Below are positions 45,344 through 52,757 of a stretch of DNA of 64,000 nucleotides, piece by piece. Position numbers and translations under genes: made by a program. Source of the stretch: CAXTPV01 sp965276715 (GTDB taxonomy: Bacteria; Pseudomonadota; Alphaproteobacteria; Acetobacterales; Acetobacteraceae). The notes under the pieces are model-generated. The model saw nothing but the letters and a program-made list of their open reading frames with translations. It was not told the DNA's origin and searched no databases. The stretch covers positions 434,001 to 498,000 of the forward strand of contig OZ255622.1 of NCBI GenBank assembly GCA_965276715.1, read 5' to 3'. Within the stretch, counting starts at the first letter, position 1. Each line of letters begins with the position of its first letter.

Positions 45344-46366
45344 TCACGCCATCACGTCGTCGCAGACCTCACGCGCGAACGTCTCGGCGTTCAATTCGTA
45401 GGGGAACGTCCCGAGCAGGCGCATCTCGTCCGCGTATTCCGCCACATCGTCGACCAGCGCGTGCCCGGCAGGACGCTCACCCACCGTCTCGGTGGCAATC
45501 ATCGCGATCCGGTCGGCCTCGCCCAGCTTCGGCGCCCAGGGTGCCACCAGGCCGGCCGCGTCGCGCACATGCGAGGCGCCCCACGACGCCGCCTGCCTGA
45601 GCGCCCGGGTCAGCGAGGTCGCCTCCCGCCTTCGATCACGCACCAGCCGGCCGCCGCAGGCGAGCACATTGGCGACACGCTGCCGATAGCTGCCCGACAC
45701 GTTGGACGCGATCTCCACCGCCAGCACCGCCCTGAGCAGAAAGAACGCCTGCGGATCGGATGCGGCCACCGCATCGACCCGCCGCGCGCGCAGCGCCGCT
45801 TCCTGCTGCGACGGGTCGACCACGATCCACTCGACCTCCTTGAACGGGTCGATTCCCTTCCGGCGCATCATGATCGAGAAGAACAGGCGCGACGGGCCGT
45901 CCAGATCCGCGACCCCGATGCGTGCGTGCTTCATGTCCTCGATATGGCGCAGCCCCGAACGCTTCTCGGCCAGCAGGCGCAATCCGCCGCCGCTGATCCC
46001 GGTCGTGATCCGCGCATCCAGCCCCAGCCGCAGCGGCTCGAGCAGCAGCGACACCGGCCCCACGACCGCATCCACGCGACTGCTCGACAGCGCCTCCGCT
46101 AACGACTTCCCGGTCGGTGCGACGCCCACCAGCGCGACCTCGAGGCCGTACTGGGCGAAGAGCCCGAACCGCGCCGCGGCCGGCGCCGCGAGATCCGCGA
46201 TCGATCCGGCCGGCCACCCCAGGCGGAGTCCGTCATCGGCGTGTGCCTTGGCCGGCACGCCAGCCAACGCCACGGCGGCCAGCGCGAGGTCGCGCCGGCC
46301 GATCGTCGAGGATGGATTGCTTGTGGCTCGGGCGGTAGGATTCGAACCTACGACCAACCGGTTCAC
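45344..46366 (-). CDS. NitT/TauT-like substrate-binding protein (start uncertain)
   Basis: The predicted protein (up to 340 aa) has a Tat-type signal (GRRDLALAAVALAGVPAKAHA) and a periplasmic-binding domain resembling nitrate/sulfonate binders (LRLGWPAGSIADLA, VDAVVGPVSLLLE, RIGVADLDGPSR). Its position ahead of cysH suggests import of a sulfur compound, but no permease or ATPase is nearby. No ATG, GTG or TTG occurs between the end of the tRNA-Asn gene (46324) and the signal peptide. The only starts giving an intact signal are a GTG at 46366 (last intron bases) and a TTG at 46357, both inside the tRNA-Asn locus. The gene may be truncated or start at a rare codon. Confidence 0.65.
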   Translation of the reverse strand: MNRLVVGSNPTARATSNPSSTIGRRDLALAAVALAGVPAKAHADDGLRLGWPAGSIADLAAPAAARFGLFAQYGLEVALVGVAPTGKSLAEALSSSRVDAVVGPVSLLLEPLRLGLDARITTGISGGGLRLLAEKRSGLRHIEDMKHARIGVADLDGPSRLFFSIMMRRKGIDPFKEVEWIVVDPSQQEAALRARRVDAVAASDPQAFFLLRAVLAVEIASNVSGSYRQRVANVLACGGRLVRDRRREATSLTRALRQAASWGASHVRDAAGLVAPWAPKLGEADRIAMIATETVGERPAGHALVDDVAEYADEMRLLGTFPYELNAETFAREVCDDVMA

Positions 46367-46693
46367 CGGTGTCCGCCATTCCTGACGGTGTCGGACTATG
46401 TCTTCACCCGCGACACCTGTTCCTTCGGAACAGGCCGCTAGGGTGTCGGGCGCTCGAGGGCGGGTTATCGGAAGGGCTCCTCACCGCCTAGTCTCTACAC
46501 CTTCCGTACGCGACACACTCCCGATCAAACGGGTCGCATGGCCCTGCGTCCGGCTCGGCTCGGCGTTGCCCGTGCCGCGACATCATCGCGCCGTGAGGGT
46601 TTCGCCGAATTCACCCGAAGTTCGACGGCGGTTTCCCGCCGAAGTGTCAAAGTCGTTCAACAGCCGGTTGCTCTACCGCTGAGCTACGCCCGA
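46324..46693 (-). tRNA. tRNA-Asn (GTT) interrupted by a group I intron
   Basis: The two exons are 46659-46693 (35 nt) and 46324-46363 (40 nt). Joined, they give a 75-nt cloverleaf: acceptor TCGGGCG/CGCCCGA, D-arm GCTC/GAGC, anticodon stem ACCGG/CCGGT with loop CTGTTAA (anticodon GTT), T-loop TTCGAAT, and encoded CCA. The 295-nt insertion falls after U36, the last anticodon base. Without splicing, the tRNA cannot form its anticodon loop. Confidence 0.95.
46364..46658 (-). ncRNA. group I intron (subgroup IC3-like) in tRNA-Asn
   Basis: A 295-nt intron on the minus strand. P1 forms from exon TGTT plus intron GAA pairing with TTTGACA around loop CGAC, leaving U36.G at the 5' splice site. P2 is CGGCGG-GAAA-CCGCCG. 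P4 pairs TTCGGCG (46598-46611 region) with CGCCGAG (46551-46574 region). P7 pairs GACTA in GTGTAGAGACTAG (46488-46500) with TAGTC in AAGACATAGTCC (46393-46404). The terminal G (46364) is the omega-G. These core segments closely resemble the Azoarcus tRNA-Ile intron. There is no homing endonuclease ORF. Confidence 0.93.
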
Positions 46694-46765
46694 CCAGCAA
46701 GCCCGCGCCTTCTACCCACCACCCGGATGCTTGGCAAGCACGCCGCAACCCGGCAAGACGGAGCG

Positions 46766-47116
46766 ATGAGCGATCCGACGCACCCTCCCGCCACGATCGA
46801 CGATTTCCTCGGCCTCGACATCCGTGTGGGCACCATCATCGACGCCGAGCCCTTTCCCGAGGCGCGCAAGCCGTCGCTCAAGCTCACCATCGATCTCGGC
46901 CCGCTCGGCACCAGGCGATCGTCGGCCCAGATCACCCGCCATTACCGAACCGACCAGCTGATCGGCCGCCAGGTCCTGGTCGTGGCCAACCTGCCGCCGC
47001 GCCAGATCGGACCGTTCGTCAGCGAGGTACTCACCCTCGGCGTCCCCGACGAGGCCGGCGAGGTCGTGCTGGTCCGTCCCGACCACCAGGTTCCGGACGG
47101 CGGCCGTCTCTACTGA
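46766..47116 (+). CDS. csaA: CsaA-type tRNA-binding domain protein
   Basis: Protein of 116 aa with an OB-fold EMAP/tRNA-binding domain: DIRVGTIIDAEPFPEARKPS near the start and the C-terminal LTLGVPDEAGEVVLVRPD. CsaA has been described as an export-related chaperone that binds tRNA. The ATG at 46766 follows an ACGGAG site; the longer frame through the tRNA-Asn locus was rejected. Its TGA overlaps the gpt ATG (TGATG), starting a four-gene run csaA-gpt-DUF2278-murQ. Confidence 0.92.
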   Translation: MSDPTHPPATIDDFLGLDIRVGTIIDAEPFPEARKPSLKLTIDLGPLGTRRSSAQITRHYRTDQLIGRQVLVVANLPPRQIGPFVSEVLTLGVPDEAGEVVLVRPDHQVPDGGRLY

Positions 47117-47622
47117 TGGCGATCACCTACGCGACCGTCACCTGGGACCAGCTCCACCGCGACGCGCGCCTGCTCGCCACCAAGCTGATGCCGCTCGGCC
47201 CGTTCCGCGGCATCGTCGCCGTCACCCGGGGCGGCATGATCCCGGCCGCCATCATCGCGCGCGAGCTCGAATGTCGCGTCGTCGAGACGATCTCCATCGT
47301 CGCCTACGGTGCCGAGGGCGCTCACGAGGAGTCCCGCCGGCAACCGCTCCTCGTCAAGCCGGCCACGACCGCCGGCGACGGCGACGGCTTCCTGATCATC
47401 GACGACCTCGTCGACTCCGGCGTCACCGCCGGCCTCGTCCGACGCCTGCTCCCACGCGCGCACTTCGCCTGCCTCTACGCCAAGCCGGAGGGCCGTCCCG
47501 CCACCGACAGTTTTGTCGTGGAAGTGTCTCAAGACACTTGGATCCTGTTCCCATGGGACACCGCACCGCTCTTCGTGCCGCCTCTGGCACGCCAACCCGC
47601 CCCCGACCGGACCGTCCCATGA
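47116..47622 (+). CDS. gpt: xanthine-guanine phosphoribosyltransferase
   Basis: Protein of 168 aa with a type I PRTase fold. VAVTRGGMIPAAIIARELE contains the loop I region and FLIIDDLVDSGVTAGLVRRL is the PRPP-binding motif (~residues 92-110). It salvages xanthine and guanine to nucleotides. It overlaps csaA by one base and the following DUF2278 gene by 4 bp. Length matches Gpt; the ending WILFPWDTAPLF is typical. Confidence 0.93.
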   Translation: MAITYATVTWDQLHRDARLLATKLMPLGPFRGIVAVTRGGMIPAAIIARELECRVVETISIVAYGAEGAHEESRRQPLLVKPATTAGDGDGFLIIDDLVDSGVTAGLVRRLLPRAHFACLYAKPEGRPATDSFVVEVSQDTWILFPWDTAPLFVPPLARQPAPDRTVP

Positions 47623-48287
47623 GCGAGGCGCGCCGCAAGCCCCCCGGGCCGCCGCGCACCTACGGTGTCCTCGTCGGCAACATCGAGGACGGCCGCGAGG
47701 ACAGTGGCCGCTCGCCGCACTACGAGATCCTGGTCCAGGCCCAGGGAGCCTTCCGGATCGCGGTCAACGTCCGCTCCCAGGACGGCAGCGACGTCCTGGC
47801 ACTCCTGACCGACAATTTCGTCAATCCTACCAAGCGCGACCTCCCGTCGCTGGCCGCCGGCCCGAGGGGCCTTCAGCCGCTCGCGACCGGGCCGGGCGGC
47901 CAGGGCCTCGACTATATCCGCGACAACCTGTTCGACCTCGCCGCCATGACCGCGATCCCGCCGGACGGCCCGGGCGCCACACTCACACCGGACTTCGACG
48001 CCAGGATCGCCGCCGCCAAGGCGGACCCCGACGCCGTCCTCGTCGCCTTCGGCGCCTTCTTCCAGGATGCCGGCGCCGACCGGACCTTCGGCTTCTCGCC
48101 CGAACGCGGCGTGCACGATATCCACATGATGCAGGGCAACGAAGGCCGGTTCGCCGGCGACAACCGCGTCAATGGCGACGGCGCGCTGTTCATCCGCTAC
48201 GGCACCGGCCGCACCTTCGCCTTCTTCGCCCGCTTCACGACCCAGGTCCTGACCACCGATCCGCGCACCGGCGACCCCGTCGGCTGA
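47619..48287 (+). CDS. DUF2278 family protein
   Basis: Protein of 222 aa. The opening YGVLVGNIEDGRED, then PHYEILVQAQGAFRIAVNV and the C-terminal HDIHMMQGNEG are typical of DUF2278, an uncharacterised family of soluble proteins. No catalytic motif is assigned. It overlaps gpt by 4 bp (ATGA) and ends 2 bp before murQ, so it belongs to the same transcript, but the genes do not suggest a shared pathway. Confidence 0.88.
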   Translation: MSEARRKPPGPPRTYGVLVGNIEDGREDSGRSPHYEILVQAQGAFRIAVNVRSQDGSDVLALLTDNFVNPTKRDLPSLAAGPRGLQPLATGPGGQGLDYIRDNLFDLAAMTAIPPDGPGATLTPDFDARIAAAKADPDAVLVAFGAFFQDAGADRTFGFSPERGVHDIHMMQGNEGRFAGDNRVNGDGALFIRYGTGRTFAFFARFTTQVLTTDPRTGDPVG

Positions 48288-48289
48288 CG

Positions 48290-49192
48290 ATGACGAGCCT
48301 CGAATCCACGGAGGCCCTCGACCCGCGCTCGGACACCCTCGACACCTGGCCGGCCGCCACCCTCCTCCACGCGCTCTGGGAGGGTCAGCTCGGTGCCGTC
48401 GCGGCAATCCACCAGGCGCTGCCGTCGCTCGCCGCCGCCACCGAGGCCGCCACGGCACGCCTGCGTGCGCACCTCGGCCGCCTCGTCTACACCGGCGCCG
48501 GCAGCTCGGCCCGTCTCGGCGCGCAGGATGGCGCCGAGCTCGCGCCCACCTTCGACTGGCCCGAGGCGCGCCTTCTCCTGCTGCCCGCCGGCGGCCCCGG
48601 CGCCCTCGCCCGAGCGATCGAGAACGCCGAGGACGGCACGAGCGAGGCCGAGGCCGCGATCCGCCACCACGCCATCGGACCGGCGGACGTGCTCATCGCG
48701 CTCGCGGCCAGCGGCGCCACGCCCTTCACGGTCGCCGCGGCGCGTGCCGCGCGCGCCGCCGGCGCGCTCACCATCGGCATCGCCAACGCCCCCGCTTCGT
48801 TGCTCGATGCCGTCGACCACCCGGTCCTGATCCCGACCGGCGCCGAGGCGATCGCCGGCTCCACCCGCATGAAGGCCGGCACCGCGCAGAAGGTGGCGCT
48901 CAACCTGCTCTCGACCGGCATCATGGTCGGGCTGCACCGCACCCATCGCGGCCGCATGGTCGACATGCGCGCGACCAACGCCAAGCTGCGCGCCCGCGCG
49001 ATCCGCATGGTGGCCGACCTCGCCGGCGCCGGCGAGGACCAGGCCGCCGCCGCTCTGCACCAGTCCGGGAACCGGCTCAAGCCCGCGATCCTCATCGCCG
49101 CCGGGCGGACCCCGGCGGAGGCCGACCGCGCCCTGGCCGAGGCAGGCGGCGATCTGCGCGCGGCGCTTGCATCATCCTCGCCCCACCCATAG
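48290..49192 (+). CDS. murQ: N-acetylmuramic acid 6-phosphate etherase
   Basis: Protein of 300 aa with a SIS sugar-isomerase fold. VYTGAGSSARLGAQDGAEL (~residues 65-83), EAIAGSTRMKAGTAQK (~184-199) and NLLSTGIMVGLHRTH are diagnostic. It cleaves the lactyl ether of MurNAc-6-phosphate to GlcNAc-6-phosphate and lactate in peptidoglycan recycling. It is the last gene of the csaA operon. A lactate permease (6346-7986) is elsewhere in the window; any link is coincidental as far as can be seen. Confidence 0.93.
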   Translation: MTSLESTEALDPRSDTLDTWPAATLLHALWEGQLGAVAAIHQALPSLAAATEAATARLRAHLGRLVYTGAGSSARLGAQDGAELAPTFDWPEARLLLLPAGGPGALARAIENAEDGTSEAEAAIRHHAIGPADVLIALAASGATPFTVAAARAARAAGALTIGIANAPASLLDAVDHPVLIPTGAEAIAGSTRMKAGTAQKVALNLLSTGIMVGLHRTHRGRMVDMRATNAKLRARAIRMVADLAGAGEDQAAAALHQSGNRLKPAILIAAGRTPAEADRALAEAGGDLRAALASSSPHP

Positions 49193-49204
49193 CTTCCGGC
49201 CAGG

Positions 49205-49281
49205 CGGGGCGTGGCGCAGCCTGGTAGCGCGCCTGTTTTGGGTACAGGAGGCCGCCGGTTCGAGTCCGGCCGCCCCGACCA
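49205..49281 (+). tRNA. tRNA-Pro (TGG)
   Basis: A 77-nt cloverleaf. The acceptor stem CGGGGCG/CGCCCCG, anticodon stem CCTGT/ACAGG with loop TTTGGGT (anticodon TGG), T-loop TTCGAGT and encoded CCA are present. It lies just after murQ. Confidence 0.97.
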
Positions 49282-49297
49282 GTGAGAAGGAGCCGGA

Positions 49298-49609
49298 ATG
49301 GCGTTGCGTGCCCGCATCTTCAAGCAACGCAAATCGGCGATGCAGTCAGGCCATGCCAAGGAAGACGGTTGGGTCCTGGAATGGGAGCGGACCGAGCCCA
49401 AGCGGGCCGACCCGATCATGGGCTGGTGGGGCAGCGGCGACACACGCACGCAGCTCCGTCTGAAGTTCGACAGCCGCGAGGAGGCCGAGGCCTACGCCAA
49501 ACGCGAGAACCTCTCCTACGAGATCGAGATCGTGCCCGACCGGATCGTCAAACCGAAGGCCTACGCCGACAATTTCAAGCCCGGCCGCCTGTTCAACTGG
49601 ACACACTGA
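49298..49609 (+). CDS. NDUFS4-like Complex I accessory subunit
   Basis: Protein of 103 aa matching the 'ETC complex I subunit conserved region' (NDUFS4/AQDQ, 18 kDa). Landmarks are ARIFKQRKSAMQSGHAK, WVLEWERTEPKRADPIMGW and the C-terminal FKPGRLFNWTH. It is an accessory subunit at the peripheral arm of NADH dehydrogenase, conserved between alphaproteobacteria and mitochondria, which supports the taxonomic reading. An AGAAGGAG ribosome site precedes the ATG. It lies between two tRNA genes. Confidence 0.95.
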   Translation: MALRARIFKQRKSAMQSGHAKEDGWVLEWERTEPKRADPIMGWWGSGDTRTQLRLKFDSREEAEAYAKRENLSYEIEIVPDRIVKPKAYADNFKPGRLFNWTH

Positions 49610-49638
49610 CCACGTCGTCACGACAGCCGTCGATCAGC

Positions 49639-49715
49639 GGGCCCTTAGCTCAGTTGGATAGAGCAACAGCCTTCTAAGCTGTGGGTCGGTGGTTCGAATC
49701 CACCAGGGCTCGCCA
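49639..49715 (+). tRNA. tRNA-Arg (TCT)
   Basis: A 77-nt cloverleaf. The acceptor stem GGGCCCT/AGGGCTC (one G.T pair), anticodon stem ACAGC/GCTGT with loop CTTCTAA (anticodon TCT), T-loop TTCGAAT and encoded CCA are seen. It lies 29 bp after the NDUFS4-like gene. Confidence 0.97.
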
Positions 49716-49746
49716 GATCGCCCGCATTTGCCATCCGATCACCACG

Positions 49747-50043
49747 TCAGGCGGTCCCCGCCGGTCGCACCGCATAGAGATCGAGGACCTCGAAATCGAG
49801 CGGCCGGCAGAGCGACGCCGTGACCCGCGCCGTGTCCGGTGACCGGCTCACCAATTCGTCCCACCATTGCTGCGGTGTCGAGACCCCTGCGTCGAGTGAT
49901 GCCACGATCTGTTCAACCGGCGTCCGGAGCAGAAGCTCGGAATAGGAGAACAGGCGCTCGGAATGTCTCACCAATGCGAAACGGGGATGGGCGTCGATAC
50001 CAGGCGGCGCAATCCACCGCAATTCCATTGCATCGATCTGCAT
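49747..50043 (-). CDS. small hypothetical protein
   Basis: Protein of 98 aa (MQIDAMELRWIAPPGIDAHP) that I do not recognise. It is soluble and acidic, with a helical middle (VEQIVASLDAGVSTPQQWWD) and no signal peptide. Codon use looks coding. A start at the second Met (50028) is possible. It is convergent with tRNA-Arg and isolated from other genes by the ~550-bp region upstream. Confidence 0.55.
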   Translation of the reverse strand: MQIDAMELRWIAPPGIDAHPRFALVRHSERLFSYSELLLRTPVEQIVASLDAGVSTPQQWWDELVSRSPDTARVTASLCRPLDFEVLDLYAVRPAGTA

Positions 50044-50594
50044 TCAATACCTCTAGTCGAACATTTTCGACTTTCGCCAATACTTTGACAGCAACAAAAC
50101 GTTTGATGCCAAGTCACCGCGAAGTTGCCTTGGCTGAGTTCTACTCATGCCGCCTTTGCACAGTCGCGGCAAAAGTTGCGTTGCGATGTTTGTTACAACT
50201 CAAACGTTCGTGATCGAAACCGGGGCGGCTCCCTGTGTCCTCGCCAGCTACTGGCACGGGCTCTCCCGACGTGCTTCGCCCGGCGCGCCTCCATCGGGGC
50301 GAATTCTCAACCAGGCCGCCGTCAAAAGACAAGTTGCAGTGACGTGACATCAAACGACGAGCATCGGTGGCGAAACAGACCGATGACCTCGGCAACGACC
50401 CCGGCGGCAGCCCGAAATTCGTCCCGGGCTCTCGGCTTCGCTAACGCTTCCTAACTCCGCGGTCGCGCGATCATTTTTGACGCGGAACCGTCGCCCGGCG
50501 AGCCGCATCGAGTCCGGCGTCCCGATGCACCTTGCCCTCGACCCGACAGGCGTGGACACTTCCCTCGACAAGAAGATCAACCCGGGAGATCCGC
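50044..50594. other. 551-bp intergenic region, AT-rich at its left end
   Basis: Several short frames cross this region but none has protein-like composition or a ribosome site. The first ~130 bp are clearly AT-richer than the rest of the window (for example GACAGCAACAAAACGTTTGATG around 50087-50108). They probably hold the promoter of the leftward small gene. The right part leads into the GGGAG ribosome site of the DUF3309 gene. No RNA structure was recognised. Confidence 0.5.
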
Positions 50595-50747
50595 ATGCGC
50601 CTACTGATCATCATCCTCATCCTGCTCCTGCTCTTCGGCGGCGGTGCGGGATACGGTTTCGGCGGCTGGACCGGATATGGCTATGGCGGCGGCATCGGCC
50701 TGGTCGTCATCATCCTGATCGTGCTGCTCGTTCTGGGCGTGATCTGA
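50595..50747 (+). CDS. DUF3309 family small membrane protein
   Basis: Protein of 50 aa with two hydrophobic helices (LLIIILILLLLFGG and GLVVIILIVLLVLGVI) joined by a Gly/Tyr/Trp-rich linker (YGFGGWTGYGYGGG). This is the typical DUF3309 layout. It is an inner-membrane protein of unknown role, common in alphaproteobacteria. A GGGAG ribosome site lies 7 bp before the ATG at 50595. A strong hairpin follows its stop. Confidence 0.85.
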   Translation: MRLLIIILILLLLFGGGAGYGFGGWTGYGYGGGIGLVVIILIVLLVLGVI

Positions 50748-50751
50748 GCCG

Positions 50752-50785
50752 TCCCGGCCGGCGCGTTCCGGCGCGCCGGCCGGGA
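50752..50785. terminator. hairpin between DUF3309 gene and YcaO operon end
   Basis: A perfect 14-bp GC-rich inverted repeat (TCCCGGCCGGCGCG and complement) with a 6-nt loop TTCCGG. It sits 4 bp after one stop and 15 bp from the other, between convergent genes. No T-tract is present. It is likely a shared bidirectional terminator. Confidence 0.6.
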
Positions 50786-50800
50786 TCGACACACAAACGA

Positions 50801-51523
50801 TCAGGGCAGCGCCAGCTCACCATCGAGCTTGACCCGCTCGAACCCGCCTGCGCTCTCGATCGCCACCCGCAATCCATCCTCGCCGCCGAACTGGAACCCG
50901 ATCTGTGTTGCATAGGCCGCGCACGCGCGCGCTTTTCGCGCGACATCGATCGCGACTGACCGTTCCGGCAGCTTCGCCATCGCGTCCGCGAACGGCTCCG
51001 CCGGCGACACGCCGCGCGAGACATACGGAAAATCACGCCACCAGACGACAGGACGCCGCCCAAGACGCTCGATCGCGCGCACGGTCAGACGATGATCGAC
51101 ATGACCGCCGATCGCCTGCGGCGCCAGGATCGCGTCCGGCCGCACCTCGTCGACGGTCCGGCCAAGCGACGACGCGATCGCCCGATCGACATCGTCTTCC
51201 GCTCGCCGCGGGCCGAACAGGGCGCGCGCCGACCCGTAGCCCCGATGCGGCGCCTCGACGAACGGCAGCCATCGCGCCACGGCGCCCACTTGCGCGCACG
51301 CGTCCCGATCCTCCGCCCGGCGCATCGCCATGTAATCGACGTCCGGCCCCAGCCCCTTGTCGAGCTGGCAGGCCAGCGCGAACCCGGTCGGTGCCGTCAC
51401 CGACGCCGTGAAGACGGTCACCACCGTCACCGACCAGCCGGCGTCCGACAGCTTTCCGATCAGCCCGCCGGACGAGAACACGGCGTCGTCGAGATGCGGC
51501 GAGATGGCGAGCGCGCGCGGCAT
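50801..51523 (-). CDS. PIG-L family deacetylase
   Basis: Protein of 240 aa of the LmbE/PIG-L family. The zinc motif PHLDDAVFSSGG (~residues 9-20) is the HPDDE signature with Leu for Pro, and IGGHVDHRL near residue 160 supplies the third ligand. Such enzymes deacetylate GlcNAc linked to inositol, malate or similar aglycones (MshB, BshB). It is the last gene of the eight-gene YcaO operon, 4 bp after the glycosyltransferase. The GT4 plus PIG-L pair suggests that a GlcNAc-type sugar is attached and then deacetylated (inferred). Confidence 0.9.
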   Translation of the reverse strand: MPRALAISPHLDDAVFSSGGLIGKLSDAGWSVTVVTVFTASVTAPTGFALACQLDKGLGPDVDYMAMRRAEDRDACAQVGAVARWLPFVEAPHRGYGSARALFGPRRAEDDVDRAIASSLGRTVDEVRPDAILAPQAIGGHVDHRLTVRAIERLGRRPVVWWRDFPYVSRGVSPAEPFADAMAKLPERSVAIDVARKARACAAYATQIGFQFGGEDGLRVAIESAGGFERVKLDGELALP

Positions 51524-51527
51524 GACC

Positions 51528-52757
51528 TCAGAGCAGATGCGGCGCCTGGCGAAACCGGCAGGGCGTCATCGGCAGCGTCGTCTCGAATGGGCCGGGCGGC
51601 CGCTCGCCATGAACCCGCCCATAGACCGCCATGATCTCCCGTCCCACCGACTCCCAGGCATAGACCCGCCGGCATTCCTGCAAGGCCGCCTGCGCCAGAC
51701 GCGCACGCAGCGCGCCATCCTCGATCAGCCGCCCGATCGCACGCGCCTGCCCTTGAACGTCGCCCGGCTCCACGAGCAAGGCATTCTCGCCATCGCGCAG
51801 GCAGTCGCGCACGCCGACCACATCGCACGAGACGATCGGCAGGCCGCTCGCCATCGCCTCCAGCACGGTGTTGGAGAACCCTTCGGCATAGGTCGGCGAG
51901 ACGAACACGTCCTGCCCGCGATAGACCGAAGGCGCGGTGTCATATCCCGCATACAGGCCGAACCCGACCCGCCCCTCGAGACCGCGCTCGGCGACACGAC
52001 GGCGCGCCGCGTCGAGATCCGGTCCGATTCCCGACACCGTCAGCGAGCAGCGCACCCCCCCGTCGCGCAGCAGAGCCATCGCGTCGATCACATCGATCGC
52101 ACCTTTCCGTCGATCGACCCGGCCATGATAGAGCAGCCTGACCGGATCGTGCGCGGCCCCCGCCACCCATCCCGGCTCCGGTGCGAAACGCCCGACATCG
52201 ACAGCGCCCGGGACGATCGTCAGCAGCGAGCGCGGCACGCCGAGCCGCGCGACGATCTCGGCGGCAAAACTCTCGCACCCGACCAGGACCGCGTTCGCGT
52301 GCTCAAGCACACGCACCATCGCCAGCCGATGCGTCTCGCAGCAGGACCCGACCCAATGGCCGTCGCCGCCCTGGATCGACACCACGCACGGCACGCCCAA
52401 CGATCGCGCCGCTCGCAGCACCGTCCATCCGTTCGGATAGCCATACTGCGCATGCAGCACGTCGAACGGCGCGCGCGCATGCTCCCATTCGATGATCTCG
52501 AGCATGTCCTCGATATCGCGCTCGAAATCCCCGCCCGCCTCCTCGCCGAGCGAGCGGCGGCCGATCACCCGCACGCCTTCCACCGGCGGCGGCGGTCCAC
52601 CGCCATAGATCCCGGTGCCGGCGGGATCTTCCCGATACTGGCTGACCATCGTCACGTCATGGCCGGCGCGGACGAGCTGGCCCAGCAGGTTCTGCGCATA
52701 GACGCTCATCCCGCTGATGGCCGGAAAATAGCGCCGCGAGCAGAACAGGATCCTCAA
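51528..52757 (-). CDS. GT4 family glycosyltransferase
   Basis: Protein of 409 aa, GT-B fold. The N-terminal ILFCSRRYFPAISGMSVYAQ binds the acceptor side, and the C-terminal SPTYAEGFSNTVLEAMASG (E-X7-E) binds the nucleotide sugar. It transfers a sugar to an unknown acceptor. The best start is a TTG at 52757 overlapping the previous stop (TTGA); a TTG at 52766 is possible, and the longer frame intrudes into the TIM-barrel gene. It is the seventh gene of the YcaO operon. Confidence 0.88.
   Translation of the reverse strand: MRILFCSRRYFPAISGMSVYAQNLLGQLVRAGHDVTMVSQYREDPAGTGIYGGGPPPPVEGVRVIGRRSLGEEAGGDFERDIEDMLEIIEWEHARAPFDVLHAQYGYPNGWTVLRAARSLGVPCVVSIQGGDGHWVGSCCETHRLAMVRVLEHANAVLVGCESFAAEIVARLGVPRSLLTIVPGAVDVGRFAPEPGWVAGAAHDPVRLLYHGRVDRRKGAIDVIDAMALLRDGGVRCSLTVSGIGPDLDAARRRVAERGLEGRVGFGLYAGYDTAPSVYRGQDVFVSPTYAEGFSNTVLEAMASGLPIVSCDVVGVRDCLRDGENALLVEPGDVQGQARAIGRLIEDGALRARLAQAALQECRRVYAWESVGREIMAVYGRVHGERPPGPFETTLPMTPCRFRQAPHLL

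Noticed and set aside
45292..45420. Short plus-strand ORF beginning in the cysH leader as a leader peptide
   Set aside because: It is antisense to the end of the substrate-binding gene. Although an AAAGGAG-like stretch is present, no codon pattern suggests attenuation.
46364..46658. Disrupted tRNA-Asn as a pseudogene or an integration scar
   Set aside because: The exons rejoin perfectly and the insert has a complete group I core. No integrase, att duplication or second tRNA fragment is seen.
48290..49192. murQ as a general SIS sugar isomerase such as GlmS
   Set aside because: The EAIAGSTRMKAGTAQK segment is specific to MurNAc-6-P etherase and there is no glutaminase domain.
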